A stretch of DNA of 64,000 bases from Kitasatospora phosalacinea. GTDB taxonomy: Bacteria > Actinomycetota > Actinomycetes > Streptomycetales > Streptomycetaceae. Positions 8,487 through 16,881 of this stretch are shown here, piece by piece (within the stretch, counting starts at the first letter, position 1; each line of letters begins with the position of its first letter). The notes beneath the pieces were generated by a model. The model searched no databases, was not told where the DNA came from, and saw nothing but the letters and a program-made list of their open reading frames with translations. Position numbers and translations under genes: made by a program. Location of the stretch: positions 147,446-211,445 of the forward strand of contig NZ_BSSA01000014.1 of assembly GCF_030268885.1 (NCBI RefSeq), read 5' to 3'.

Positions 8487-9080
8487 ATGAGCGAAGAGCT
8501 GCCGGCCATCCGGCTCACCGACCCGCGCGCCCTGCGCGCCTACGCCCATCCCACCCGGATGGCACTGGTGGGCCTGCTCCGCCTGCACGGGCCGCTGACC
8601 GCGACCCGGGCGGCGGAGCTGCTCGGCACCGAATCGGTGGCGAGCTGCTCCTTCCACCTGCGCCAGCTCGCCAAGTACGGCCTGGTGGAGGAGGCGGGCG
8701 GCGGCCGCGGCCGGGAGAAACCCTGGCGCGCGACCGCCGCCTTCACCAGTTGGGACGCCTCCCCCGCCGACCCGGAGCAGGCCGCCGCCACCGAGGCCCT
8801 GCAACGGGCCGTCCTGGACGGCTACTTCGCCCGCGCCACCAACTGGCTGCTGCAGCGCGGCGCCGACGCCCCCGAGTGGCGCGAGGCGGCCGGCTTCGGC
8901 GACAGCGCCGTCCTGGTCACCGCCGAGGAGCTGGCCGAACTGGACGCCCGCATCGAGGAGTTGATCCGCCCCTACGTGGAGCGCCTGGGCGGCTCCGGCC
9001 CGCACCCCGCGGGCGCCCGCCCCGTCCAGCTGATCCGGCTCGCCGTCCCCACCGACACCCCGGAGGGGGAAGCGCCGTGA
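8487..9080 (+). CDS. ArsR-like winged-helix transcriptional regulator (197 aa)
   Basis: The N-terminal 90 residues form an ArsR/HTH_20-type winged helix (YAHPTRMALVGLLRLHGPLTATRAAELLG, then CSFHLRQLAKYGLVEE). The C-terminal 100 residues are an alpha-helical extension found in many streptomycete versions of this family and carry no obvious metal site. It sits directly downstream of a promoter overlaid by two palindromes, and its start overlaps the likely transcription start, so translation is probably leaderless. It overlaps the following MFS gene by 4 bases. I infer a repressor of the exporter that is relieved by the exported compound. Confidence 0.9.
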   Translation: MSEELPAIRLTDPRALRAYAHPTRMALVGLLRLHGPLTATRAAELLGTESVASCSFHLRQLAKYGLVEEAGGGRGREKPWRATAAFTSWDASPADPEQAAATEALQRAVLDGYFARATNWLLQRGADAPEWREAAGFGDSAVLVTAEELAELDARIEELIRPYVERLGGSGPHPAGARPVQLIRLAVPTDTPEGEAP

Positions 9081-10366
9081 CCCTCCTGGACACCCGCCCG
9101 GCCGCCGCCGTCCGCCGCCGGATACCCGACCTGCTGCGCGAACCGGCCTTCCGCCGCTACTGGACCGGCCAGAGCGTCTCCTCGCTCGGCGACCAGGTCT
9201 CCCTGCTGGTGATCCCGCTGATCGCCGTCTCCGTGCTGCACGCCGACGCCGCCCAGATGGGCTACCTCTCCGCCGCCGGGTACCTCCCGTACCTGCTGCT
9301 CTCGCTGCACGCGGGCGGCTGGGCCGACCGCTACGGGCGCCGCCGCCGGGTGATGATCGCCACCGACCTGGGCCGCGCCGCCGTCCTGCTGACCGTCCCG
9401 CTCGCGTACGCGGCCGGGGTGCTGACGCTGGTGCAGCTGTACGCGGTGGTGCTGGCCGTCGGTGCGCTGTCGGTGTTCTTCAACGTCTGCAACCCTCCGC
9501 TGTTCGTCGCCCTGGTGCCCGCCGAGCAGTACCTGCGCGGCAACGCGCTGGTCAACGGCAGCCGGGCCGCGACCTACGTGGCCGGGCCCGGCCTCGGCGG
9601 CCTGCTGGTCCAACTCCTGGCTGCACCACTGGCGCTGGTGGTGGACGCGCTCTCCTTCCTGGCCTCCGCCGCCTTCCTGCGCCGGATCGACCCGGTCGAG
9701 CCGCCGCCCGCCGCGAAGGGCCGCGGCGGCACCGCCGAGGGCATGCGCTGGATCCGGCGCGACCCGGTGATCCGGGCCACCCTGCTCGGCACCGCCACCG
9801 TCAACCTGTTCACCTTCGTCATCGGCGCGCTGTTCGTCCTCTACGCCACCCGGGAACTGCACTTCGGCGCGGGCCTGCTGGGCGCCGTGATGGCCGCCGC
9901 CGCGGTCGGCACCCTGCTCGGCGCGGCGGTCACCGGACGACTCTCGGACCGGATCGGCATCGGCCCGGCCCTGCTGCTGGGCCTGGTGCTCTTCCCCGCC
10001 CCGCTGCTGCTCGTCCCGCTGGCGGGCGGCTCGGTCGCCGCCTCCGCGGCGCTGCTGTTCGGCGCCGAGTTCCTCTCCGGCCTCGGCGTGATGATCCTCG
10101 ACATCACCGCGGGCGCCGTCTTCGCCGCCTGCATCCCCGACGCCCTGCGCTCCCGCGTCTCCGGCGCCTACCAGGCGGTCAACTACGGCGTCCGGCCGCT
10201 CGGTTCACTGCTCGGCGGCTTCCTCGGCACCGCCCTCGGCCTGCGCCCCGCGCTGTGGATCGCCGCCGTCGGCGCGGTCTGCTCCGGCCTGTGGGTGCTC
10301 TTCTCGCCGATCCCCCGGATGCGCGAACTCCCCGCCCCGGACGGGGCGCAGCCCCCGGAGGACTGA
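9077..10366 (+). CDS. MFS transporter, probable drug efflux (429 aa)
   Basis: This is an integral membrane protein with about 12 hydrophobic segments and the MFS loop motif GGWADRYGRRRRVMIATD between helices 2 and 3. A second copy of the motif, TGRLSDRIGIGP, occurs after the mid-protein loop. The start is GTG 9077, which overlaps the regulator's stop (GTGA), with GGAGGGGG just upstream; earlier in-frame starts lie inside the regulator and are not needed. Such regulator-exporter pairs usually serve export of antibiotics or other toxic small molecules by proton antiport. The substrate is unknown. Confidence 0.9.
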   Translation: MTLLDTRPAAAVRRRIPDLLREPAFRRYWTGQSVSSLGDQVSLLVIPLIAVSVLHADAAQMGYLSAAGYLPYLLLSLHAGGWADRYGRRRRVMIATDLGRAAVLLTVPLAYAAGVLTLVQLYAVVLAVGALSVFFNVCNPPLFVALVPAEQYLRGNALVNGSRAATYVAGPGLGGLLVQLLAAPLALVVDALSFLASAAFLRRIDPVEPPPAAKGRGGTAEGMRWIRRDPVIRATLLGTATVNLFTFVIGALFVLYATRELHFGAGLLGAVMAAAAVGTLLGAAVTGRLSDRIGIGPALLLGLVLFPAPLLLVPLAGGSVAASAALLFGAEFLSGLGVMILDITAGAVFAACIPDALRSRVSGAYQAVNYGVRPLGSLLGGFLGTALGLRPALWIAAVGAVCSGLWVLFSPIPRMRELPAPDGAQPPED

Positions 10367-10571
10367 GGCCGCCCGCGCCGCGCCGCCTTCACCGCAACGC
10401 TCCAAAAGCTGCGCACCATAGCGCATTCGTGCATATGCCCGAGGGATATGGCGGAAAGTCTCGCCCTCCCGTGGCAGCGCCGGTAGCGTTGCGTCCTGGT
10501 CAGACTACCGCAGGTGAAGGCGGTGAAGGCGACGCACCGTGCCCCCGCACGGTGGGGAGGGAACGCGGTAC

Positions 10572-10955
10572 GTGCCCGGGATCGAGGAGTGCCTTGCGGA
10601 AGCCATGGGGATCACCGGCGCCCTGGGGGTCAGCCTGGTCGACTGGACCAACGGTCTGGCCATAGGCACCGCCGGTCTCGGCCCCGACGGCGACCACGAG
10701 GTCGGCGCGGCCGACGCCACCGAACTCGCCCGGGCCGTCACCCAGACCCCCTCGTTCGCCGACCCGGACAGCGGCGCGCCGCCCGCCGAGGACGTCATCG
10801 TCACCTCGGCGGGCCACTACCACCTGCTGCGCTTCGTCCCCGCGCCCTTCGACGCCAACGTCTTCCTCTACCTGCGGCTGGACCGGGACACCGCCAACCT
10901 GGCGATGGCCCGGCTGCGCCTGGCCGCCGTCGCCGAGCGGCTGGTGCTCTCCTGA
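10572..10955 (+). CDS. roadblock/LC7 domain protein 1 (127 aa)
   Basis: This small cytoplasmic protein has the roadblock/LC7 fold, seen in regulators of small Ras-like GTPases such as MglB. It aligns end to end with the third roadblock protein downstream: GVSLVDWTNGLAIGT matches GVALVDYNSGMALGT, YHLLR matches YHLIR, and FLYLRLDRDTANLAMAR matches FLYLALDRNRANLAMAR. That alignment supports GTG 10572 as the start, with a GGGGAGGG tract about 11 nt upstream. A GTG at 10539 would add 11 residues. No GTPase or sensor kinase gene lies beside it, unlike in streptomycete conservons. Confidence 0.85.
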   Translation: MPGIEECLAEAMGITGALGVSLVDWTNGLAIGTAGLGPDGDHEVGAADATELARAVTQTPSFADPDSGAPPAEDVIVTSAGHYHLLRFVPAPFDANVFLYLRLDRDTANLAMARLRLAAVAERLVLS

Positions 10956-12040
10956 TGTGGCCCACCGACACCCTCGCCCCGACGGCCACCGCCGTCGTCC
11001 CGCCCGTGCCGCCCGCCCCCTCGGTGCCGCCGCTGCTGGTGGCCTCCCCGGTCTCGGTGCGCCAACTGGCGCCCGCCGCCGGGCCGTTCGGACGCACCGC
11101 CGAGGTGCCCGGCCCGTACCTGACGGCCGGGCCCGCCGAACCGGCCCCCGCCCCTCCGGCCGCCCGGCGCCGGGCCCACGCCGCCCCGCTGCCGCGCCGC
11201 CGCCGCTCCAGCTGCGCGCCCGCCACCACCTTCGAGGCCGCGCTGACCGACCTGGCCGCGGACGGCTCCACCGGCGCGCTGCACGGCCCCGGCGGCGCGG
11301 TGCACCTGGCGGGCGGGCTGGTGGTGCACGCCGAGGCGCCCGCCGCGGCGACCGTCGGGCACCTGCTGACCGGCGCCGGGCGGATCACCGCGCGCGCGTG
11401 GGAGGACAGCCTGCTGCTGGGCGCCGGACGGCTCGCCGAGTACCTGCTGGACAGCGGCCTGGTCGGCGCGGGCGAGCTCGAACTCGCCCGGATGGCCGCC
11501 ACGTTGGACGGCGCGCAGGAGGCGCTGGCCCAGCCCGACGGCGAGCTGCGCTTCGACCCCGCCGCCCGCCCGGCGTTCCGGCTGGACCGCCCGCTCTCGG
11601 TGCTGGAGCTGCGCGGCGCGGTCGGCCACCGCCGCTCACTGCTGGACGCCTGCTGGCCGTCCGCCGCACTGGACCGGGCCCCGCTGCGGGCCGCCGGCGG
11701 CGCCCCGACCCGCCGCACCGCGGTGCCGCGCCACCGCCGGCAGGCACTGCTGGCCGCGGCGGACGGCACCCGCACCGCGCCCGAGCTGGCCCGGCTGCTG
11801 GGGCGCTCCACCTACGGCACGCTGCTGGACGTCCGGCAGCTGGCCGCCGCGGGGCTGCTGACCGCCCCCCGGCCGGCCGCCGTCCCCGACCCACCCCCGG
11901 CCGCCGACCCGCCCCCGGCCGCCGTGCCGCCGGCCGCGCTGCCGGACGTGCTGCTGCCGCCGGCGCCGCGCTCCTACGACTCCTCGGACCCGGAGGTGGG
12001 CCTGCTGCTCCGACTACGCGCCGCCCTGGAGGCCCTGTGA
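10955..12040 (+). CDS. uncharacterised protein of the roadblock cluster (361 aa)
   Basis: I do not recognise a named family with confidence. The N-terminal 90 residues are low-complexity, rich in Pro and Ala. The centre (from about residue 90) contains FEAALTDLAADGSTGALHGPGGAVHLAGGLVVHA, which resembles the DUF4388 (PATAN-like) pattern often found with roadblock proteins. Residues about 250-310 look like a helix-turn-helix (RRQALLAAADGTRTAPELARLLGRS), and the tail is again Pro/Ala rich. The ATG start overlaps the stop of the preceding roadblock gene by one base (TGATG), so the two are translationally coupled. A regulatory partner of the roadblock proteins is likely. Confidence 0.7.
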   Translation: MWPTDTLAPTATAVVPPVPPAPSVPPLLVASPVSVRQLAPAAGPFGRTAEVPGPYLTAGPAEPAPAPPAARRRAHAAPLPRRRRSSCAPATTFEAALTDLAADGSTGALHGPGGAVHLAGGLVVHAEAPAAATVGHLLTGAGRITARAWEDSLLLGAGRLAEYLLDSGLVGAGELELARMAATLDGAQEALAQPDGELRFDPAARPAFRLDRPLSVLELRGAVGHRRSLLDACWPSAALDRAPLRAAGGAPTRRTAVPRHRRQALLAAADGTRTAPELARLLGRSTYGTLLDVRQLAAAGLLTAPRPAAVPDPPPAADPPPAAVPPAALPDVLLPPAPRSYDSSDPEVGLLLRLRAALEAL

Positions 12041-12122
12041 CCACCGCCCCGCCCGCCCGCCCCGTCCCGCCGACCGAGTCATGAAGCGGACCTTTCGACA
12101 ACTGACCGCGAGGAGGACCCCC

Positions 12123-12512
12123 GTGCTGCCGGAAGCCGAGGTGCAGGCCGAACTGCAGGGCCTGCGGGCGAGGGTCCCGCACCTGACCGGTTCGCTGGTG
12201 GCGACCATCGACGGCCTGGTGGTGGCGCACGACGCCCCCGCGCTGGAACCGGAGGGCGTGGCCGCGCTGACCGCCGCCGCCCTGGGCGTGGGGTCGCGGC
12301 TCACCGAGGCGACCGGGCAGGGCGCCTTCCGGGAGCTGATCACCCGCGGCGAGCGCGGCTACACCGCGACGTACGCGGCGGGCGCGTACACGGTGCTGAC
12401 CCTGCTGGCCGGTTCGCAGGCCAACGTGGGGCGGCTGCACCTGGAGGCCCGTCGGGCCGGGGCCCGGATAGCGGCCCTGGCCGACGCCGACCTCGACCGG
12501 ACGACCTTCTGA
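12123..12512 (+). CDS. roadblock/LC7 domain protein 2 (129 aa)
   Basis: This is a roadblock-type protein with the core LTGSLVATIDGLVVAHD and a C-terminal helix after LLAGSQANVGRLHLEARRA. It is more divergent than its two neighbours. GTG 12123 is preferred because AGGAGG (12111-12116) lies 6 nt upstream; an ATG at 12081 would add 14 residues but has no clear ribosome site. It belongs to the same co-directional group as roadblock proteins 1 and 3. A GTPase-regulator or signalling-scaffold role is inferred from the fold only. Confidence 0.8.
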   Translation: MLPEAEVQAELQGLRARVPHLTGSLVATIDGLVVAHDAPALEPEGVAALTAAALGVGSRLTEATGQGAFRELITRGERGYTATYAAGAYTVLTLLAGSQANVGRLHLEARRAGARIAALADADLDRTTF

Positions 12513-12604
12513 CCCCCGACGTTCATCCCGTCCCCCGGCGCACCCGTCGCGCAAGAGACCTGACGGGTCGTCAATTCCTTTCACGGAAGAGGTACCTGGA
12601 AAAA

Positions 12605-12979
12605 ATGGCTGCTGTGGAAACTGCACTGAAGGACCTGATGGCCGCGATCGACGGCACCATCGGCGTCGCCCTGGTCGACTACAACAGCGGGATGGCGCTG
12701 GGCACCATCGGCGGCGGGCCGGAGCTGGACCTGAACGTCGCCGCCGCGGGCAACACCGACGTGGTGCGGGCCAAGCTGCGCGCGATGGAGCTGCTGAACC
12801 TGAACGAGGCGATCGAGGACATCCTGATCAGCCTCTCCACCCAGTACCACCTGATCCGGCCGCTGACCTCGCGCACCGGCAAGGGCCTGTTCCTGTACCT
12901 GGCGCTGGACCGGAACCGGGCCAACCTGGCGATGGCCCGGCACCAGCTGAAGAAGATCGAGGCCGACCTGGAGGTCTGA
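12605..12979 (+). CDS. roadblock/LC7 domain protein 3 (124 aa)
   Basis: This protein is a close relative of roadblock protein 1, with conserved GVALVDYNSGMALGTIGG and YHLIRPL, and the family ending FLYLALDRNRANLAMARHQLKKIE. It starts at ATG 12605 after a purine-rich leader (GGAAGAGG about 13 nt upstream, then GGAAAAA next to the start). A 92-base gap separates it from roadblock protein 2, leaving room for its own promoter. Roadblock dimers often bind Ras-like GTPases, but none is encoded here, so the partner must be elsewhere or the proteins act differently. Confidence 0.85.
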   Translation: MAAVETALKDLMAAIDGTIGVALVDYNSGMALGTIGGGPELDLNVAAAGNTDVVRAKLRAMELLNLNEAIEDILISLSTQYHLIRPLTSRTGKGLFLYLALDRNRANLAMARHQLKKIEADLEV

Positions 12980-13000
12980 GGCCCCGGCCCCTCCCCGGTC

Positions 13001-14788
13001 CTACCTGCGCAGGGTGAGCAGACCCCCGGTGGGGACGCGGACGGACAGCTCCGTCCCCCCGACCGGGGTCTGCGCCCGGGCGACCGTCCCGCCCAGGCAG
13101 TCCTGGACCAGCAGGTCGACGGTGCCGGGGGCGCGGTCGAACTCGATCCGCACCAGGGTGTCCTGGTCGGCGTTGGCGACCAGCAGCAGCTCCCACGTGC
13201 CGCGGGCCCGCAGCGGCAGCGGCGCGTACCGGCCGAAGGCCAGTCGGGCGCCGTCCCGGGCCTCGATCACGGGGTAGGCCAACTCGGGCCGGTGCGGGCG
13301 CAGTTCGCTGCGCTGGAGCAGGGTGCGGTGCTCGTCCATGACGCTCAGCCAGAAGGCCAGGGCGGTCAGTTGCTCGGCGTTCTGGGCGGTGAGGTCGACC
13401 GAGACCTGGGCGGTGGCGAACAGCACCGACTGGAGCAGGACGGCGATCTGCTCGGGGCTCTCCCGCGGGTGCCAGGTCAGCGGGTCGGCGTGCACGGCGA
13501 GCGGTCCGGCGGTGAGCCGCAGGTCGGCGGTGCGGACGCGGTTCTCGACCGCGCCGTGCGGGCAGTCGGTGGCCCGGACCATGGTGGCGTAGGGCCACAG
13601 GCCGGGGCCCGTGTAGTCCTGGCGGTGCTCGACCAGGACGTCGGGGCGGGCGGCCCGCAGCCGGGTGTCGAGCGCGGCCAGCAGTTTCTGCACGCCCTCC
13701 GCGACGGTGGCGCAGTCCGCCTCCGGCGAGGCGGTGTGCGGCGGGGCGCCGGGGCCGGGCCTGCGGGCGAAGGTGTCGACGAAGTCGATCTTGAGGCCGT
13801 CCGCGCCGTGCTGCTCGACGGCGGCGGCGAGCCGTTCGACCTGGTGGGCGCGGACGGTGGCGCTGCGCGGGTCGAGCAGGAAGGTCTCCAGCAGCGGCAG
13901 GTGGGCGAGGGTGTGCCCGGCCAGCCGCTGCGCGGCGGCGCTGCGGTCGCCGACGAACGGGAGGGCGTGCCAGAGCAGGTAGCGCAGGCCGAGGGCCTGG
14001 ATCCGGCGGACGTGTCCGGCGAAGTCGGGGAAGTCGTGCGGGGCGGGCTGCCAGTCGCCGGTGGTGGCGTAGGAGCGGGTGCGCTCGTCGGTCTGCCAGC
14101 CGTCGTCGACGATCAGCGTGCGGAAGCCGAGCGGGGCGGCGAGTTCGGCGAGGCGCTCGACGTCGGCGGAGGTCATCGCCAGGTGCAGCGCGTACCAGGT
14201 GCAGAACACCGGCTCGAACGCGGCGTCGGGGACGGTCCGGGCGGGGGCGAGGGTGCCCCACCAGGCGGCCGACTCCCGTACGGTGTCGGCGAAGTGGCGT
14301 CCGCTCAGGTCCAGGCGCAGGGCGAGGTGCGGTCCGTCCTGCTCGACCCACCAGCTGTAGCGTCCGGTCTCCTCGACGGCGCCCTCGCCGATGGTGACGG
14401 GGCGGACGGGTTCGCCGACCGCGAAGGTGCACAGGGCCGCGTCGCCGGGGCCCACCAGGCTGCCGGCGGGGGCGCCCTTGGGCAGCGAGGCTTCCCGGGG
14501 GGCGGCCCAACTCGGGGGCAGCCAGCGGGTGTTGGTGTGGGGCGTCCAGTAGCCGGTGGCACCGGTGCAGGGCAGTTGCCACTCGACCCGCAGCCGGGCG
14601 TCCGGGGTGTCGGTGGCGGCCTCGACCAGCAGCACGCCGGGGCCGTCCGGCGCGGTGACGGTCACGGCCGGTGCGGCGTGGCTGCCGACGGCGGTGACCC
14701 GCAGCGCGAGCGGCCCGGCGTCGACGGTGCGGGAGGTCTCGGTGCGGCCGGACGGCGGTGCGGAGCCGTCCCAGGACAGCGCGGTCAC
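13001..14788 (-). CDS. GH36 family alpha-galactosidase (595 aa)
   Basis: This is a glycoside hydrolase of clan GH-D: an N-terminal beta-sandwich to about residue 210, then a TIM barrel carrying IVDDGWQ and the nucleophile region GLKIDFVD; the acid/base region follows VENRVRTADLRL. There is no signal peptide, so it acts inside the cell on imported material. GTG 14788 has AAGGAA upstream. It lies on the same strand 93 bases behind the last gene of the peptide ABC transporter and may be co-transcribed. In that setting an alpha-galactosidase could trim galactosylated peptides; plant extensins carry alpha-linked galactose on serine. A plain oligosaccharide substrate such as melibiose remains possible. 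Confidence 0.85.
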   Translation of the reverse strand: MTALSWDGSAPPSGRTETSRTVDAGPLALRVTAVGSHAAPAVTVTAPDGPGVLLVEAATDTPDARLRVEWQLPCTGATGYWTPHTNTRWLPPSWAAPREASLPKGAPAGSLVGPGDAALCTFAVGEPVRPVTIGEGAVEETGRYSWWVEQDGPHLALRLDLSGRHFADTVRESAAWWGTLAPARTVPDAAFEPVFCTWYALHLAMTSADVERLAELAAPLGFRTLIVDDGWQTDERTRSYATTGDWQPAPHDFPDFAGHVRRIQALGLRYLLWHALPFVGDRSAAAQRLAGHTLAHLPLLETFLLDPRSATVRAHQVERLAAAVEQHGADGLKIDFVDTFARRPGPGAPPHTASPEADCATVAEGVQKLLAALDTRLRAARPDVLVEHRQDYTGPGLWPYATMVRATDCPHGAVENRVRTADLRLTAGPLAVHADPLTWHPRESPEQIAVLLQSVLFATAQVSVDLTAQNAEQLTALAFWLSVMDEHRTLLQRSELRPHRPELAYPVIEARDGARLAFGRYAPLPLRARGTWELLLVANADQDTLVRIEFDRAPGTVDLLVQDCLGGTVARAQTPVGGTELSVRVPTGGLLTLRR

Positions 14789-14881
14789 GCGGTGGTTCCT
14801 TTCGTGGAGCGGGGCGACGGGGGGCGCGGTCCGCCGCGCCCGTTCCGCCGCCCCGCGGTGGGGCTGCGCCCCGCGAGGGGG

Positions 14882-15898
14882 CTACGCCTCGGGGAAGTGG
14901 CAGGCGACCTGCCGACCGGGCCCGTCGGGGGTGAGCAGGGGGGCCTCGGTCCGGCAGAGCTCCTGCGCCTTGGGGCAGCGCGGGTGGAAGGTGCAGCCGC
15001 TGGGCGGGTTGGCGGGGCTGGGCGGGTCGCCGAGCAGCACGATGCGTTCGCGGGTGCGTTCGGCGGCGGGGTCGGGCAGCGGGACGGCGGAGAGCAGCGC
15101 CTTGGTGTACGGGTGGGCGGGGTGCTCGTAGACCTGCTGCTGGTCGCCGATCTCGACGATCCGGCCGAGGTACATCACGGCGACGCGATGGCTGATGTGC
15201 CTGACCACGGCGAGGTCGTGCGCGATGAACACGTAGGCGACGCCGAGTTCGGCCTGGAGGCGCTCCATCAGGCCGACGATCTGGGCCTGGATGGAGACGT
15301 CGAGCGCGGAGACGGGTTCGTCGGCGACGACGAGTTCGGGCCGGGTGGCGAGGGCGCGGGCGATGCCGATGCGCTGGGCCTGGCCGCCGGAGAACTGGTG
15401 CGGGTAGCGCTCCAGGTGTTCGGGGGCGAGGCCGACGAGCTGGACCAGGTCGCGGACCTCGGCCCGGATCCGCTGCCTGCTCTCGCCCTGGGCGCGCAGC
15501 GGTGCGGCGACGATCTGCTGGACGGTCTGCCGCGGGTTGAGCGAGGCGAACGGGTCCTGGAAGATCATCTGGAACCGGCTGCGCAGCGGCCGCAGCCGGT
15601 GCTGCGGGGTCCGGGTGATGTCCTGGCCGCGGAAGCTGACCCTCCCGGCGGTGGGGTCGAGCAGGCGCACCAGCATCCGTCCGGTGGTGGACTTGCCGCA
15701 GCCGGACTCGCCGACCAGGCCGAGCGTCTCGCCGGGCCGGACGTCGAAGCTTACGCCGTCGACGGCGCGGATGCCGGGGCGGCGGCGCAGGGTGCCGCGC
15801 GGGCCGGGGAAGGTCATGCCGAGGTCGCGGACGCTGAGCAGGGCGTCGGGCGCGCCGGGGTCCGCGGCGTCGGTGAGCGGGGCGGTCTCGGTGGTCAT
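14882..15898 (-). CDS. oligopeptide ABC transporter ATP-binding protein, DppF/OppF type (338 aa)
   Basis: This is the second ATPase of a peptide importer. Walker A GESGCGKST, signature SGGQAQRIGIARAL, Walker B LVVADEPVSALD and the H-loop are intact. The C-terminal oligopeptide-transporter extension has CTFHPRCPKAQELC, a cysteine-rich segment that in this family can hold an iron-sulfur cluster. ATG 15898 is chosen because its ATGA overlaps the upstream gene's stop and GAGGTGA precedes it; an upstream GTG at 15922 is less likely. It works with the DppD-like ATPase as a heterodimer to power import. Confidence 0.93.
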   Translation of the reverse strand: MTTETAPLTDAADPGAPDALLSVRDLGMTFPGPRGTLRRRPGIRAVDGVSFDVRPGETLGLVGESGCGKSTTGRMLVRLLDPTAGRVSFRGQDITRTPQHRLRPLRSRFQMIFQDPFASLNPRQTVQQIVAAPLRAQGESRQRIRAEVRDLVQLVGLAPEHLERYPHQFSGGQAQRIGIARALATRPELVVADEPVSALDVSIQAQIVGLMERLQAELGVAYVFIAHDLAVVRHISHRVAVMYLGRIVEIGDQQQVYEHPAHPYTKALLSAVPLPDPAAERTRERIVLLGDPPSPANPPSGCTFHPRCPKAQELCRTEAPLLTPDGPGRQVACHFPEA

Positions 15899-16881
15899 GC
15901 GGTCACCTCGTCGTGGACGCACGCGCTGCGGTGGCCGTCGGCGACGGTGCGCAGCGGGGGGCGGTCGCCGGTGCAGCGGGCGTCGGGTCGGGCCGCGTGG
16001 CGGGGGCAGCGCGGGTGGAAGGCGCAGCCGGCGGGCGGGGCGAGCAGGGAGGGCGGGCTGCCGGGGATGGAGCGCAGTTCGGTGCCCCGTTCGGCGTCGA
16101 GGCGGGGCAGCGAGTCGAGCAGGCCGCGGGTGTAGGGGTGCCGGGGGGTGGTGAAGAGGGTGTCGGCGGGGGCCTGTTCGGCGGCGGATCCGCCGTACAT
16201 GACGAGGACGTCGTCGGCGACGCGGGCGATGACGCCGAGGTCGTGGGTGATCATGACGATGCCGAGTCCGCGTTCCTGCTGCAGGCGCATCAGGAGTTCG
16301 AGCACCTGGGCCTGGACGGTGACGTCGAGCGCGGTGGTGGGTTCGTCGGCGATGACCAGGTCGGGTTCGCAGGAGAGGGCGAGCGCGATCATGGCGCGCT
16401 GGCGCATGCCGCCGGAGAACTGGTGCGGGTACTCGTCGGCCCGGCGGGCGGGTTCGGGGATGCCGACGTCGCCGAGGACGTCGACGGCGCGGGCGAGGGC
16501 GGCCCTGCGGGTGCCGCCGAAGTGCTCGCGGTAGGCCTCGGCGATCTGGTCGCCGACGGTGAAGTAGGGGTGCAGGGCGGTGAGGGCGTCCTGGAACACC
16601 ATCGCCATCCGGCGGCCGCGGAGCGTGCGGAGCCGTTCGTCGGGGGCGCCGACGAGTTCGGTGCCGTCGAGCCTGGCGGAGCCGGTGACGGTGGCGCCGC
16701 GGTGCAGGCCCATGACGGCGAGCGAGGTGACGGACTTCCCGGAGCCGGATTCGCCGACGATGCCGAGGGTGCGGCCGCGTTCGACGGTGAAGTCGATGCC
16801 CCTGACGGCCCGGACGGGGCCTTCCTCGGTGCTGAACTCGACGGTGAGGTCGCGTACTTCGAGCAGCGGGTGGGGGGTCAT
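15895..16881 (-). CDS. oligopeptide ABC transporter ATP-binding protein, DppD/OppD type (328 aa)
   Basis: This is the first ATPase of the importer. It has Walker A GESGSGKS, signature SGGMRQRAMIALAL, Walker B LVIADEPTTALD, and the C-terminal oligo_HPY-type region with CAFHPRCPRH. The start at ATG 16881 overlaps the permease stop (ATGA) and the 3' end overlaps the next ATPase by 4 bases, so the genes are tightly coupled. It hydrolyses ATP at the cytoplasmic face of the DppB/DppC pore. Confidence 0.93.
   Translation of the reverse strand: MTPHPLLEVRDLTVEFSTEEGPVRAVRGIDFTVERGRTLGIVGESGSGKSVTSLAVMGLHRGATVTGSARLDGTELVGAPDERLRTLRGRRMAMVFQDALTALHPYFTVGDQIAEAYREHFGGTRRAALARAVDVLGDVGIPEPARRADEYPHQFSGGMRQRAMIALALSCEPDLVIADEPTTALDVTVQAQVLELLMRLQQERGLGIVMITHDLGVIARVADDVLVMYGGSAAEQAPADTLFTTPRHPYTRGLLDSLPRLDAERGTELRSIPGSPPSLLAPPAGCAFHPRCPRHAARPDARCTGDRPPLRTVADGHRSACVHDEVTA

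Noticed and set aside
8750..9076. N-terminal extension of the MFS transporter
   Set aside because: The 109 additional residues are an Arg/Pro/Gly-rich read-through of the regulator gene, and GTG 9077 has a good ribosome site and a 4-base overlap.
14789..14881. strong terminator between the DppF and GH36 genes
   Set aside because: There are G/C-rich inverted pieces near 14850-14880, but the pairing is imperfect and not convincing as a terminator.
13292..16135. 947-residue plus-strand open frame across the GH36 and DppF genes
   Set aside because: It is a shadow of the minus-strand genes: low-complexity Gly/Val/Asp-rich sequence with no family motifs, created by the high GC content.
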